A stretch of DNA of 16,903 nucleotides, taken from positions 655,017 through 671,919 of the forward strand of contig MU646308.1 of assembly GCA_026770585.1 (NCBI GenBank), read 5' to 3'. A model generated the notes under the pieces. That model saw nothing but the letters and a program-made list of their open reading frames with translations. It searched no databases and was not told the DNA's origin. This DNA comes from Baffinella frigidus (lineage: Eukaryota; Cryptophyceae; Cryptomonadales; Baffinellaceae). The translations under genes were made by a program, and so were the position numbers. This document shows, in pieces, positions 16,001 through 16,794 of this stretch (within the stretch, counting starts at the first letter, position 1; each line of letters opens with the position of its first letter).

Positions 16001-16320
16001 AAAGACAGGTTTTAAAAGTCCTGGCCCTTTGAGTTCCAGGAGGGTATTTGAGCCACCTGGGAGTGCTAGTGGATCTGCACAAAGCTTTGTTTACCAGACG
16101 TCGTGGAAGAAGGAGAAACAGACGTCCGTCTACGTGAAGGGACGTCCGTTTCGTGGTATATATATAATGGTCGCGTCCGTTTTACAGCCTTCGAATTCAT
16201 AGACGGACATTGACGCCTCTCTTGTTCACAGGCATCCTGTCTGGCACGTGTGTGTCGATCTGCACGAAGTTGTTTTTACCAGACGTCGCCGACTACCTCC
16301 TCCTCTTCGCGGCCCTTCCG
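831..16320 (+). CDS. Sodium:solute symporter (SSS/SSF family), 19 exons visible, 3' end outside window
   Basis: Spliced gene: 831-878, 996-1093, 1610-1661, 2046-2148, 2696-2769, 3873-3951, 4301-4343, 5452-5551, 6277-6354, 6613-6690, 7212-7324, 8116-8167, 9274-9360, 10523-10615, 11408-11464, 12502-12567, 13304-13384, 14054-14153, 16232-16320. The sum is 1491 nt = 497 codons with no stop; all introns are GT..CAG and every phase matches across its junction. Family landmarks in order are VDFSIVLVYL (TM1), GRGTTPWWALAASG, SNLDMSGT, TQAEWMDLRFGSG, YTIFAGVQGVIWTDCFQ, EGHGGPGGYTFQR, MSTYDSAVNAAAYWVKDLY and LRWYWWRLNGYGF. These match the SSS symporters, membrane proteins that couple Na+ (or another cation) to uptake of a small solute. 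The closest branch I recall is a bacterial, planctomycete-like one. S376, T377 and D379 lie in the TM8-type motif, where the family has Na+-site residues. The substrate cannot be read from sequence. The frame stays open 5' of 831, so an earlier start is possible, but homologues begin about here. The last ~50-100 residues are missing. Confidence 0.9.
996..1093 (+). CDS. SSS symporter exon 2 (residues 17-49)
   Basis: It follows a pyrimidine-rich stretch ending GGCAG. It encodes AQVALGLYVGWRQ (rest of TM1), a Gly-rich loop, then EGYLLGRGTTPW, the conserved 'yfLgGRslpWW' region of SSS proteins. The donor TG|GTTGGT splits the second Trp codon, which exon 3 completes. A CAG at 999-1001 is an alternative acceptor that would drop two residues. 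Confidence 0.85.
1442..1578. mobile_element. MITE-like hairpin element in intron 2
   Basis: Perfect 28-bp terminal inverted repeats (1442-1469 and 1551-1578, starting CCCGAAATTAGGGTAG) enclose a palindrome-rich centre that includes TCCTAGGACC-A-GGTCCTAGGA. The whole 137 bp would fold into one hairpin. No coding capacity. Confidence 0.8.
1610..1661 (+). CDS. SSS symporter exon 3 (residues 49-66)
   Basis: Acceptor TTGTTTGCAG, then WALAASGMSSNLDMSGT, the second helix of the SSS core (typical bacterial form WALAASGMASNxDxxGT). The exon enters at phase 2, matching exon 2, and ends at phase 0 before GTCTGC. Confidence 0.85.
1838..1895 (+). pseudogene. Broken copy of symporter exon 4
   Basis: It matches the first ~50 bases of exon 4 (ATGCTGxGxACGGGGTTCAT..TCTCGGGATTCTTCG) after a TAG instead of CAG. 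It has TGA at 1862-1864 where exon 4 has TGC, then diverges. Confidence 0.8.
2046..2148 (+). CDS. SSS symporter exon 4 (residues 67-101)
   Basis: Acceptor AATGGCAG. It codes for MLCTGFIYCIGLSGF, then VEIRGGVTLYLAFLMTFM, hydrophobic helix 2/3 with the 'RGGV' turn known from bacterial homologues. The donor ATGG|GTAGCA leaves phase 1. Confidence 0.85.
2165..2300 (+). repeat. Telomere-like CCCTAAA array with AAAACCG variant (intron 4)
   Basis: A short GAAAACCG-type run (~2178-2222) passes into about ten CCCTAAA units. It is interstitial, inside an intron. Confidence 0.85.
2369..2513. mobile_element. MITE-like hairpin element in intron 4
   Basis: Arms of ~37-39 bp (2369-2405; 2475-2513) share TTTTAAAAGAAAAATACTTG and CCCGGATAA. 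A second nested inverted repeat (AATTACTACACAA / TTGTGTGGTAATT) sits inside. Confidence 0.78.
2696..2769 (+). CDS. SSS symporter exon 5 (residues 101-125)
   Basis: Acceptor CACTTTTGCAG. The product GKWMRRSGAMTQAEWMDLRF is the cytosolic loop motif 'WrRSGvmTqAEwmelRFG' of SSS proteins. Donor CCCAG|GTCTCG, phase 0. Confidence 0.88.
2811..2959. mobile_element. MITE-like hairpin element in intron 5
   Basis: Imperfect ~23-bp inverted repeats: AGCGGGCTACGAAGGGATTT at 2811 and its complement ending AAGTCCGCT at 2959. A related stretch without clear ends is near 11605-11690 (shared 'AAGGGATTTT', 'CCTATG.CCCTACGG'). Confidence 0.65.
3056..3194. mobile_element. TIR element, copy 1 (intron 5)
   Basis: Ends CTAGCTCTGTCTCAG and TGAGGCAGAGCTAG are inverted repeats. 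The body is homologous to 5292-5430 in intron 7 (shared TATTT..CACCAAT, GACGGATTTGTAC, GTCAACTTG, AGTCGGTC). Confidence 0.68.
3193..3236 (+). pseudogene. Broken copy of symporter exon 5 (3' half)
   Basis: It matches GAGTGGATGGACCxCxGCTTCGG.TCT.GCTCC..GGTCTC of exon 5 including the donor, but the CAG before GT is changed to CTG. It begins exactly where the TIR element at 3056-3194 ends. Confidence 0.75.
3270..3525 (+). repeat. Degenerate telomere-like repeats (intron 5)
   Basis: Mixed CCCTAAA, CCCCAAA and CCACAAA heptamers. The long minus-strand open frame across it is a repeat artefact. Confidence 0.85.
3529..3576 (+). pseudogene. Broken copy of symporter exon 6 (5' half)
   Basis: It encodes GRAARACTAVANLVYS, identical to exon 6 apart from one residue, while several third bases differ. 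It then breaks into telomere-like repeat. The pattern suggests selection on protein sequence before decay, or a recent copy. Confidence 0.8.
3710..3843. mobile_element. SINE-like element, copy 1 (intron 5)
   Basis: Flanked by the direct repeat ATTAAATCGT (3700-3709, 3844-3853). Its ~134 bp body (AGAGAGATTGA.. to ..TCCTAC) recurs at 6399 and 13863. No terminal inverted repeats seen. It was inserted close to the exon 6 acceptor. Confidence 0.8.
3873..3951 (+). CDS. SSS symporter exon 6 (residues 126-152)
   Basis: Acceptor GGACAG, phase 0. It encodes GRAARACAAVANLVYSTGS then ITFFAVG, the helix after the RFG loop. Donor G|GTACGT, phase 1. A SINE-like element ends only ~20 bp upstream of the acceptor (second target repeat at 3844-3853). 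Confidence 0.88.
4030..4200. repeat. Imperfect inverted-repeat region (intron 6)
   Basis: CTTTCCACG near 4060 pairs with CGTGGAAAG near 4152, and AGCCACC near 4030 pairs loosely with CGGTGG near 4185. It could be a decayed hairpin element. Confidence 0.4.
4301..4343 (+). CDS. SSS symporter exon 7 (43-nt micro-exon, residues 152-166)
   Basis: Acceptor CTCTCCGCAG. The product GGKFGAEFILGRTD fits the family's 'VGtGKF' segment. Phase in 1, out 2, matching both neighbours. It is the shortest exon. The donor AG|GTACCT is followed at once by an 85-bp tandem duplication. Confidence 0.8.
4351..4532 (+). repeat. 85-bp tandem duplication just after the exon 7 donor
   Basis: Copies 4351-4435 and 4448-4532 are almost identical (TGGTGCTTTTATTTACACTC .. 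GGGTGAG.TCCCCG). Each contains a potential donor CG|GTGAG. A GACAGGTACCTTT fragment of the exon 7 donor recurs near 4558. Confidence 0.85.
4721..5142 (+). repeat. GACT/GGCT tetranucleotide satellite, itself duplicated (~208 bp)
   Basis: Runs of GACTGGCTGACT units at 4725-4864 and 4927-5139. Each is preceded by GTTCTGGTGTAAT..CACCCGCACTGACT and followed by CTACGCAATTCCCGGGA, so the block is a segmental duplication. The long open frame rich in Ser/Gln/Val on the other strand is a product of the repeat. Confidence 0.88.
4883..5185 (+). pseudogene. Two short junction fragments of exon 8 (4883-4906, 5154-5185)
   Basis: CGACAGCGAAGCGCAGTTC and CGGCAGCGAGGCGCGGTTCCAG copy the acceptor and first ~15 bases of exon 8 and then end. 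Each closes one unit of the duplicated satellite. Confidence 0.6.
5220..5280 (+). pseudogene. Partial copy A of exon 8
   Basis: It has an intact acceptor (GGGGGTGCAG) and codes for SEALFQAAAMLVATSSVYTIF in frame. At 5281 it stops matching; the frame hits TGA at 5320. The following sequence is the second copy of the TIR element. Confidence 0.8.
5292..5430. mobile_element. TIR element, copy 2 (intron 7)
   Basis: Homologous to 3056-3194, ending CTGAGGCAGAGCTAG. The left terminus is less clear here. It cuts off exon 8 copy A. Confidence 0.6.
5452..5551 (+). CDS. SSS symporter exon 8 (residues 166-199), signature helix
   Basis: Acceptor GGAGGTGCAG, phase 2. It encodes SEARFQAAAMLVATSSVYTI then FAGVQGVIWTDCFQ, the SSS hallmark 'lYt.xgGlraViwTDvvQ'. 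Donor CTTTCAG|GTTTGG. This copy was chosen over the neighbours because only it is complete from acceptor to donor. Confidence 0.88.
5565..5742 (+). repeat. TTGAGGG heptamer array (intron 8)
   Basis: About 20 units of GAGGGTT with GAGGGCT/GATGAAGG variants, a telomere-like derivative in the opposite strand sense to CCCTAAA. It begins a few bases after the exon 8 donor. Confidence 0.88.
5747..5815 (+). pseudogene. Partial copy C of exon 8 (3' part with donor)
   Basis: It encodes VATSSVYTIFTSVQGVIWTD then CFQ and ends in a good donor CCAG|GTACAC. There is no acceptor, since the TTGAGGG array abuts it. Most differences from exon 8 are silent. Confidence 0.8.
5840..5990 (+). repeat. GGGTTTA-type repeats with exon 8 fragment D (5949-5974)
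   Basis: TTTATGG and TTTAGGG repeats surround GTGCAGGGCGTCGTCTGGAC, a third 3' copy of exon 8, which has TGA replacing the Cys codon region. Confidence 0.7.
6020..6270 (+). repeat. TTGTCCGCT repeats and small hairpin (intron 8)
   Basis: CGTGTCCTGG (6020) pairs with CCAGGACACG (~6056). A 20-bp unit TCTAGTCTGTCTTGTCCGCT occurs twice from 6081. Near 6124 AACCCTGGACACGATCAGGC resembles the exon 9 acceptor junction (AACCCTGGAAACGAGCAGGC), a likely echo of it. Confidence 0.55.
6277..6354 (+). CDS. SSS symporter exon 9 (residues 200-225)
   Basis: Acceptor GAGCAG, phase 0/0. The product is a hydrophobic helix, ATTVVSAIVGTVCFAVATVT, ending LPETFQ. Its position right after the TDCFQ motif fits the following SSS helix. 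Sequence here is poorly conserved in the family, so support is mainly phase and hydrophobicity. Confidence 0.65.
6399..6530. mobile_element. SINE-like element, copy 2 (intron 9)
   Basis: Flanked by a perfect 14-bp direct repeat CAACGGCATGTTCA (6385-6398, 6531-6544). Same body as 3710-3843. Confidence 0.85.
6613..6690 (+). CDS. SSS symporter exon 10 (residues 226-251)
   Basis: Acceptor GGACCCAG, phase 0/0, donor GCG|GTGCGT. It codes for VGIPLGGGAVGLRNMTLGEW then RSVMPA, an extramembrane loop that joins smoothly to exon 11 (..MPA|DTLHFPK). A later CAG at 6648-6650 is an alternative acceptor, but it would break the phase. Confidence 0.65.
6866..7009. mobile_element. MITE-like hairpin element in intron 10
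   Basis: Perfect 20-bp inverted repeats CGAGGCCATGCAATTTAAAC (6866-6885; complement 6990-7009). Pairing continues inward imperfectly (GTTATCTT / AAGATAGC). Confidence 0.85.
7065..7168 (+). pseudogene. Two truncated copies of exon 11 (7065-7103, 7127-7168)
   Basis: Each follows CCTGTGCAG and copies the first ~40 bases of exon 11 (GACACAC..CATTT.CC.AAA..CCACCGTT.GAGCA). Both stop at the same place, near HY of DTLHFPKGSPFEHY. Intact exon 11 is the third in the row. Confidence 0.82.
7212..7324 (+). CDS. SSS symporter exon 11 (residues 252-289)
   Basis: Acceptor TTTCCTTTCCAG. It encodes DTLHFPKGSPFEHYNSFHLL, IVCYLFRTLLEG and HGGPGG. The membrane segment followed by a Gly/Pro-rich turn matches the family's 'ePGGGGYvaQRm' region. 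Donor GG|GTAAAC leaves phase 2. Two truncated copies of its 5' part lie just upstream. Confidence 0.82.
7326..7600 (+). repeat. CCCTGCA / CCCTAAA / CCCCAAA arrays (intron 11)
   Basis: Telomere-like heptamers start directly at the exon 11 donor, with CCCTGCA blocks first. Confidence 0.88.
7690..8105 (+). repeat. Degenerate telomere-like arrays (intron 11)
   Basis: CCCTAAA, ACACTAA, AACCATAA and AACCTAAA units up to within 11 bp of the exon 12 acceptor. Bases 7600-7690 hold only low-complexity sequence with two CCGTAGG fragments. Confidence 0.85.
8116..8167 (+). CDS. SSS symporter exon 12 (residues 289-306)
   Basis: Acceptor GTGCACAG. The single entering base completes the Gly codon from exon 11, giving PGGYTFQRFAAASSDLDCGN, the family's 'GGyxxQRxxaa' motif. 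Donor AAC|GTGAGA, phase 0; the donor segment is itself duplicated at 8185-8205. Confidence 0.85.
8268..8460 (+). repeat. CCCTGAA / CCCTGCA array (intron 12)
   Basis: About 25 heptamers, mostly CCCTGAA. The long Gly/Phe/Arg/Val/Gln-rich minus-strand frame is a repeat artefact. Confidence 0.88.
8516..8581 (+). pseudogene. Partial copy 1 of exon 13
   Basis: Acceptor GGGGCAG is kept and the frame reads MAMLWTVTLSCRWPFVASIP then AL, after which similarity stops and no donor is present. Confidence 0.8.
8741..8800 (+). pseudogene. Partial copy 2 of exon 13, cut by a hairpin element
   Basis: GCGATTCTGTGG.GAGTGATGCT and TGCCGTTGGCCATTCGTCGCC match exon 13 up to 8800, where the inverted-repeat element begins. 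The CAG acceptor is altered. Confidence 0.75.
8800..8954. mobile_element. MITE-like hairpin element in intron 12
   Basis: Perfect 20-bp inverted repeats CATGTCCCTGCTTACTACAG (8800-8819; complement 8935-8954), 155 bp in all, inserted inside an exon 13 copy. No coding capacity. Confidence 0.85.
9026..9099. repeat. Two perfect palindromes with CTCCATCCGTG tandem units
   Basis: A 26-bp palindrome centred on GAGCTC (9026-9051) and a 22-bp palindrome centred on CAGCTG (9078-9099), separated by CCATCCGTG repeats. The second shares CCTAGGACC with the element at 1442-1578. Confidence 0.85.
9155..9184 (+). pseudogene. Partial copy 3 of exon 13 (first 30 bases)
   Basis: GGCAG then ATGGCGATGCTCTGGACGGT..ATGCTATC, followed by CAACCCTCAACT-type repeats. 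Confidence 0.75.
9274..9360 (+). CDS. SSS symporter exon 13 (residues 307-335)
   Basis: Acceptor GGGGCAG, phase 0/0. The product MAMLWTVMLSCRWPFVASIA then ALAIFHTNQ corresponds to the 'lWn....RWPfvv' helix. Donor AACCAG|GTTTGT. It is the only one of five copies that is complete at both ends. Confidence 0.82.
9365..9467 (+). repeat. GA tract and duplicate of the exon 13 donor end
   Basis: (GA)n at 9370-9400, then CCACACCAACCAG and GCGCTCGCAATCCACCACACCAACCTG|GTAATT, echoes of the 3' end of exon 13 with alternative GT donors. Confidence 0.75.
9520..9650 (+). repeat. ACACCCT heptamer array (intron 13)
   Basis: About 16 units of CCCTACA, a telomere-like variant, bounded on both sides by a TATAGGTTCTGC-like sequence. 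Confidence 0.88.
9708..9784 (+). pseudogene. Copy 5 of exon 13, with donor
   Basis: It matches exon 13 from CTGTGGAC.GTGATG through GCCTCGATCGCCGCGCTC to ACCAACCGG|GTTTGTCC. The 5' end and acceptor are missing. It lies downstream of intact exon 13. Confidence 0.8.
9795..10012 (+). repeat. Long GA tract and further exon 13 donor-end copies
   Basis: (GA)n from 9797 to 9873, then CCACACCAACCAG (9880s), GCGCTCGCGATCCACCACAC..CCTG|GTGCGAG (~9900-9928) and CTACCACACCGACCTG|GTGCGG (~9995-10012). Weaker forms are near 10118 and 10205. Confidence 0.75.
10281..10364 (+). pseudogene. Copy 1 of exon 14, frame-neutral cassette
   Basis: Acceptor CAACAG and donor CAC|GTGTAT bound 84 nt (28 codons, phase 0/0, no stop) encoding RGGGATEQLDPDAVLPWVIH then THIPTPPH. 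It differs from exon 14 by replacing the LKGIV end. It could be a decayed copy or an alternative exon; the missing KGIV stretch argues for decay. Confidence 0.65.
10455..10500 (+). repeat. ATTAATTT repeat before the exon 14 acceptor
   Basis: Five AT-rich units (CATTAATTT/TATTAATT) in otherwise GC-balanced sequence, 25 bp upstream of the exon 14 acceptor. A branch-point role is possible but not shown. Confidence 0.6.
10523..10615 (+). CDS. SSS symporter exon 14 (residues 336-366)
   Basis: Acceptor CTCTCTCCAG, phase 0/0. It encodes GGGGATVLLDPEAVLPWVIH then THIPTPLKGIV, matching the family's 'DPexvLPxvi...P.glkGlvvAgl' loop before TM8. Donor GTG|GTACGC. Three other copies lie within 700 bp. 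Confidence 0.85.
10765..11035 (+). pseudogene. Two downstream partial copies of exon 14 (10765-10826, 10960-11033)
   Basis: The first begins at TGGGTGATCCACACACACAT and keeps the donor-like GTG|GTGCGG; the second begins GCTAGATCCGGAAGCGGTGC and ends GTCGTG|GTAACC. Neither has the acceptor. Telomere-like and CACTCTA repeats lie between them. Confidence 0.8.
11036..11175 (+). repeat. Telomere-like and CAACACT repeats (intron 14)
   Basis: CCCTAAA and CCCGAAA units, then ACACTCA/ACACTAA heptamers. Bases 11175-11400 show no recognisable feature. Confidence 0.8.
11408..11464 (+). CDS. SSS symporter exon 15 (residues 367-385), TM8 motif
   Basis: Acceptor CCCCGCAG, phase 0/0. The product VAGMLAAGMSTYDSAVNAA is the most diagnostic SSS segment ('AglxAAaMSTxDSxvNAA'), holding Ser/Thr of the Na+-site region. 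Donor GCG|GTGCGC. Two further copies (11536-11583, 11788-11835) lack the VAG start and are out of phase with their upstream CAG. Confidence 0.88.
11523..11835 (+). pseudogene. Three copies of exon 15 (11536-11583, ~11683-11713, 11788-11835)
   Basis: The first and third encode MLGAGMSTYDSAVNAA and MLAAGMSTYDSAVNAA with the GTGCG donor, preceded by GATTTCAGGCGA.CCTCTG. From that CAG to the donor the third copy is 59 nt, so using it would shift the frame. The middle copy is heavily decayed. Confidence 0.8.
11908..12105 (+). pseudogene. Copies 1 and 2 of exon 16 (11909-11932, 12075-12110)
   Basis: Each has TTTCAG then G.GGCATATTGGGTGAAGGA (VAYWVKDL / AAYWVKDLH) and is then cut by a different hairpin element. 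Confidence 0.82.
11933..12061. mobile_element. MITE-like hairpin element in exon 16 copy 1
   Basis: 14-bp perfect inverted repeats CCACTCAAAAGGCT (11933-11946; complement 12048-12061), extending imperfectly to ~26 bp. Confidence 0.78.
12111..12251 (-). mobile_element. 139-bp MITE family, copy 1 (in exon 16 copy 2)
   Basis: Ends CTTAGCAGCGGCCGAGGA / TCCTCGGTGGCTGCTAAG. The reverse complement aligns along its length with 14507-14645 (shared CACGGATACAGTCCAT, TCTTATCCATTG, GGAAT.CTAACCG), proving a mobile family. Confidence 0.85.
12271..12306 (+). pseudogene. Copy 3 of exon 16 (acceptor and first bases)
   Basis: TTGTACACCCGTTTCAGGCG then GCAATTTCTTCGCGAACCTG; only the acceptor and ~6 bases match clearly before the next hairpin element begins. 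Confidence 0.6.
12307..12455. mobile_element. MITE-like hairpin element after exon 16 copy 3
   Basis: Perfect 17-bp inverted repeats AATAGATTTAATTTCGG (12307-12323; complement 12439-12455), 149 bp total. Confidence 0.8.
12502..12567 (+). CDS. SSS symporter exon 16 (residues 386-407)
   Basis: Acceptor CTCGTTTCAG, phase 0/0. It encodes AAYWVKDLYLLFINPDASPR then LQ, directly continuing ..SAVNAA as in bacterial 'NAAaaYWVkDiYq.fi.P.AS'. Donor CTCCAG|GTCCTC. It is the fourth and only complete copy in a row. Confidence 0.88.
12587..12668 (+). repeat. 20-bp tandem repeat GCCTCAAGTTGACACGCGCT
   Basis: Three close units and one diverged (CGCAGAAAGTTGACACGAGC) ~20 bp after the exon 16 donor. Confidence 0.8.
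12680..12858. mobile_element. MITE-like hairpin element in intron 16
   Basis: Imperfect arms: CCCTCAC.GA.AGACCAAATCG (~12690) and CGATTTGGTCCTCCCGTGAG (~12828). A central palindrome AGCGGGGTCGGATTCAACCC is shared with 15788-16071. Confidence 0.65.
12970..13115 (+). repeat. CT/CA microsatellite (intron 16)
   Basis: (CT)n with a short (CA)8 block and scattered CGGT interruptions, forming a very long pyrimidine tract 190 bp before exon 17. Confidence 0.92.
13221..13246 (+). pseudogene. 5' fragment copy of exon 17
   Basis: Acceptor CTTCGCAG and ATGCTGCACTTCCAGGCAGC, matching exon 17's start (ATGCTGCACTCCCGGGCAGC), then lost after ~26 bases. Confidence 0.75.
13304..13384 (+). CDS. SSS symporter exon 17 (residues 408-434)
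   Basis: Acceptor CTCGGCAG, phase 0/0. The product MLHSRAASAVLVVAGLLLST then LVRDVNE is a membrane helix ending in the 'vnEiW' junction. Donor AACGAG|GTACGC. Broken copies lie before and after. Confidence 0.85.
13562..13670 (+). pseudogene. Two 3' fragment copies of exon 17 (13562-13584, 13648-13670)
   Basis: CACTCGTGCGTGACGTGAAC-GAG|GTAAGC, then CAACGAG|GTACGCGTGCTGTC. The intronic bases after the donor (GTACGCGTGCTGTC) are copied too, showing that whole junctions were duplicated. A TTCTTATCTTTCTGATTAT unit is tandemly repeated between them. Confidence 0.78.
13680..13828 (+). pseudogene. 5' fragment copies of exon 18 flanking a CCCTAAA array
   Basis: GGTTCATCACGATGGGT at 13680 and ATCTGGGGGTTCATCACGAT..GGGCGGGATG at 13790-13828 copy the first third of exon 18. 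Between them (13709-13775) lie about nine CCCTAAA units. The acceptor before the second is GAAG, not CAG. Confidence 0.8.
13863..13987. mobile_element. SINE-like element, copy 3 (intron 17)
   Basis: Flanked by a perfect 11-bp direct repeat TTGCCACGAAC (13852-13862, 13988-13998). The same flanks joined without the insert occur at 15413-15455, a paralogous empty site. Body homologous to the copies at 3710 and 6399. Confidence 0.88.
14054..14153 (+). CDS. SSS symporter exon 18 (residues 435-468)
   Basis: Acceptor GTCTGCAG. It codes for IWGFITMGLTGGMLVPIVL then RWYWWRLNGYGFAV, a strong signature of bacterial SSS proteins ('LRWYWWRxNxxge'). Donor G|GTCTCC, phase 1. Several partial direct copies and one inverted copy are in the flanking introns. 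Confidence 0.9.
14283..14333 (+). repeat. TTTCGGG / TTTAGGG array (intron 18)
   Basis: Short heptamer array in G-rich orientation that runs directly into an exon 18 copy. Confidence 0.75.
14335..14398 (+). pseudogene. 3' two-thirds copy of exon 18 with donor
   Basis: It encodes MLVPIVLRWYWWLLNGYGFA then V and ends G|GTCTTCC. Differences from exon 18 are mostly silent, apart from Arg to Leu in the WYWWR motif. No acceptor. Confidence 0.82.
14507..14645 (+). mobile_element. 139-bp MITE family, copy 2 (intron 18)
   Basis: Inverted ends CCACTTAGCAGCCACCGGAG and GGCCGCTGCTAAGTGG. Homologous over its length to 12111-12251 in the opposite orientation. It too interrupts exon-derived sequence: an exon 18 fragment follows it. 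Confidence 0.85.
14655..14746. pseudogene. Exon 18 fragments in head-to-head inversion
   Basis: 14655-14689 is a + strand copy (TACGGTGGTACTGGTGGCGC). 14703-14746 is a minus-strand copy of the exon's 5' part, including its CTGCAG acceptor. They meet at the perfect palindrome GAATGGCTAGCCATTC (14687-14702). Confidence 0.82.
14750..14850 (+). repeat. CCCT tract and last exon 18 donor fragment
   Basis: (CCCT)n at 14758-14800, then GGTTTCGCTGTCGGTCTTC at 14830-14848, an echo of the exon 18 donor. Confidence 0.75.
15034..15060 (+). pseudogene. 5' copy a of exon 19
   Basis: Acceptor CTTGTTCGCAG and GCATCCTATCTGGCACGTGC..GTGTCG (ILSGTCVS), then cut by the 15068-15316 hairpin element. Confidence 0.8.
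15068..15316. mobile_element. MITE-like hairpin element in exon 19 copy a
   Basis: 18-bp ends CTGGTGGCTAGACCGTCC and GGACGGTCTAGCCACTGG (two mismatches), with further inner pairing of GATATCCCCAT / ATGGGGATATC. 249 bp; contains no gene. Flanking exon sequence resumes as GCACGAAAGGAAG. Confidence 0.8.
15411..15510 (+). repeat. Intron repeat homologous to 13836-14045 without the SINE insert
   Basis: GGTTTTCGCATCTGTTTGCC, ATGAACC and AATGAAACCATGGCAA continue into ..CCTGGAAATAAACCGTC, colinear with intron 17. AATGAAACCATGG (15441) and CGTGGTTTCATT (15496) form an inverted repeat. Confidence 0.78.
15545..15595 (+). pseudogene. Copy b of exon 19
   Basis: Acceptor TTGTTCGCAG, then GCATCATGTTTGGCACGTGC..TCGATCTGCACAAAC. 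A base loss after CAAAC shifts the frame and similarity ends at a GACGTCCGT/ACGGACGTC hairpin. Confidence 0.78.
15759..16103 (+). pseudogene. Copy c of exon 19, split by an insertion
   Basis: 15759-15787 (ACATCCTGTCTGGCACCTGC..TCGATC) continues after the insert as 16072-16103 (GATCTGCACAAAGCTTTGTT..CCAGACGTCG). Acceptor TTGTTCGCAG is present. Confidence 0.85.
15788..16071. mobile_element. MITE-like hairpin element with GATC target duplication
   Basis: 25-bp ends (CACCAGCACTCCCAGGTGGC and complement, one mismatch), 284 bp, flanked by GATC on both sides (15784-15787, 16072-16075). The uninterrupted sequence in exon 19 (GTGTCGATCTGCAC) shows exact insertion. Central palindrome AGCGGGGTCGATTCGACCCC. 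Confidence 0.88.
16232..16320 (+). CDS. SSS symporter exon 19 (residues 468-497), last exon seen
   Basis: Acceptor CTTGTTCACAG, phase 1 in, 0 out. It encodes GILSGTCVSICTKLFLPD then VADYLLLFAALP, like the family's 'G..agxxvallxxllfPgl.eYxlF'. Donor CCG|GTTCTA. Three 5' copies lie upstream and a 3' copy downstream. Confidence 0.85.
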
Positions 16321-16459
16321 GTTCTAAACCCGGCCTCTAGATTAAATCGTGTGTAGTAAAACGCCTTCTAAAACCCTCGAGAGCCTTCTAGAGCCTTCTA
16401 GAGCCTTTCAGAGTAAATATTGTGTAGTAAGAAAGGCACTTGGCTATGTTTCATTTGGG

Positions 16460-16527
16460 TTTCGATCTGCTCGAAGCTGTTTCTACTAGACGTGGCTGAC
16501 TATCTCCTCCTCCTTGCGGCCCTTCTG
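16460..16527 (+). pseudogene. 3' copy d of exon 19 with donor
   Basis: It encodes SICSKLFLLDVADYLLLLAA then LL and ends CTG|GTACCC. It lies downstream of intact exon 19 and has no acceptor. Confidence 0.82.
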
Positions 16528-16529
16528 GT

Positions 16530-16735
16530 ACCCTGAAACCCAAACCTTGATTCCTGATCCCTGAACCCTAAACCCTGAACAACAACCCCTCAACCCTCAA
16601 CACCAACCTCTAGCCCCTAAACTCTAAACTCAAAAACCTAAAACCTACACCCTACACCCTAAATCCTAAACCCCCAACCCCCAACTTCCACTGCCAAAAC
16701 TCCAAACCCTAAACCCTAAACCGTAACCTTAACCC
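16530..16735 (+). repeat. Degenerate telomere-like repeats (intron 19)
   Basis: CCCTGAA, CCCTCAA, CCCTACA and CCCTAAA units begin at the exon 19 copy d donor. Confidence 0.82.
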
Positions 16736-16745
16736 CTGACCCCAA

Positions 16746-16790
16746 GTCTCCCTGACACTCCTCCGCATCGCTACCTTCTCGACACCTCCA
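16746..16790 (+). pseudogene. Possible fragment of the next symporter exon (exon 20)
   Basis: The frame reads VSLTLLRIATFSTPP, which resembles the SSS segment after '..YxlF.al' (typically SLxxxxxGTLLTPPT). No CAG acceptor sits in phase, so I read it as a broken copy or chance match; the real exon would lie beyond the window. Confidence 0.3.
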
Positions 16791-16794
16791 ACCC

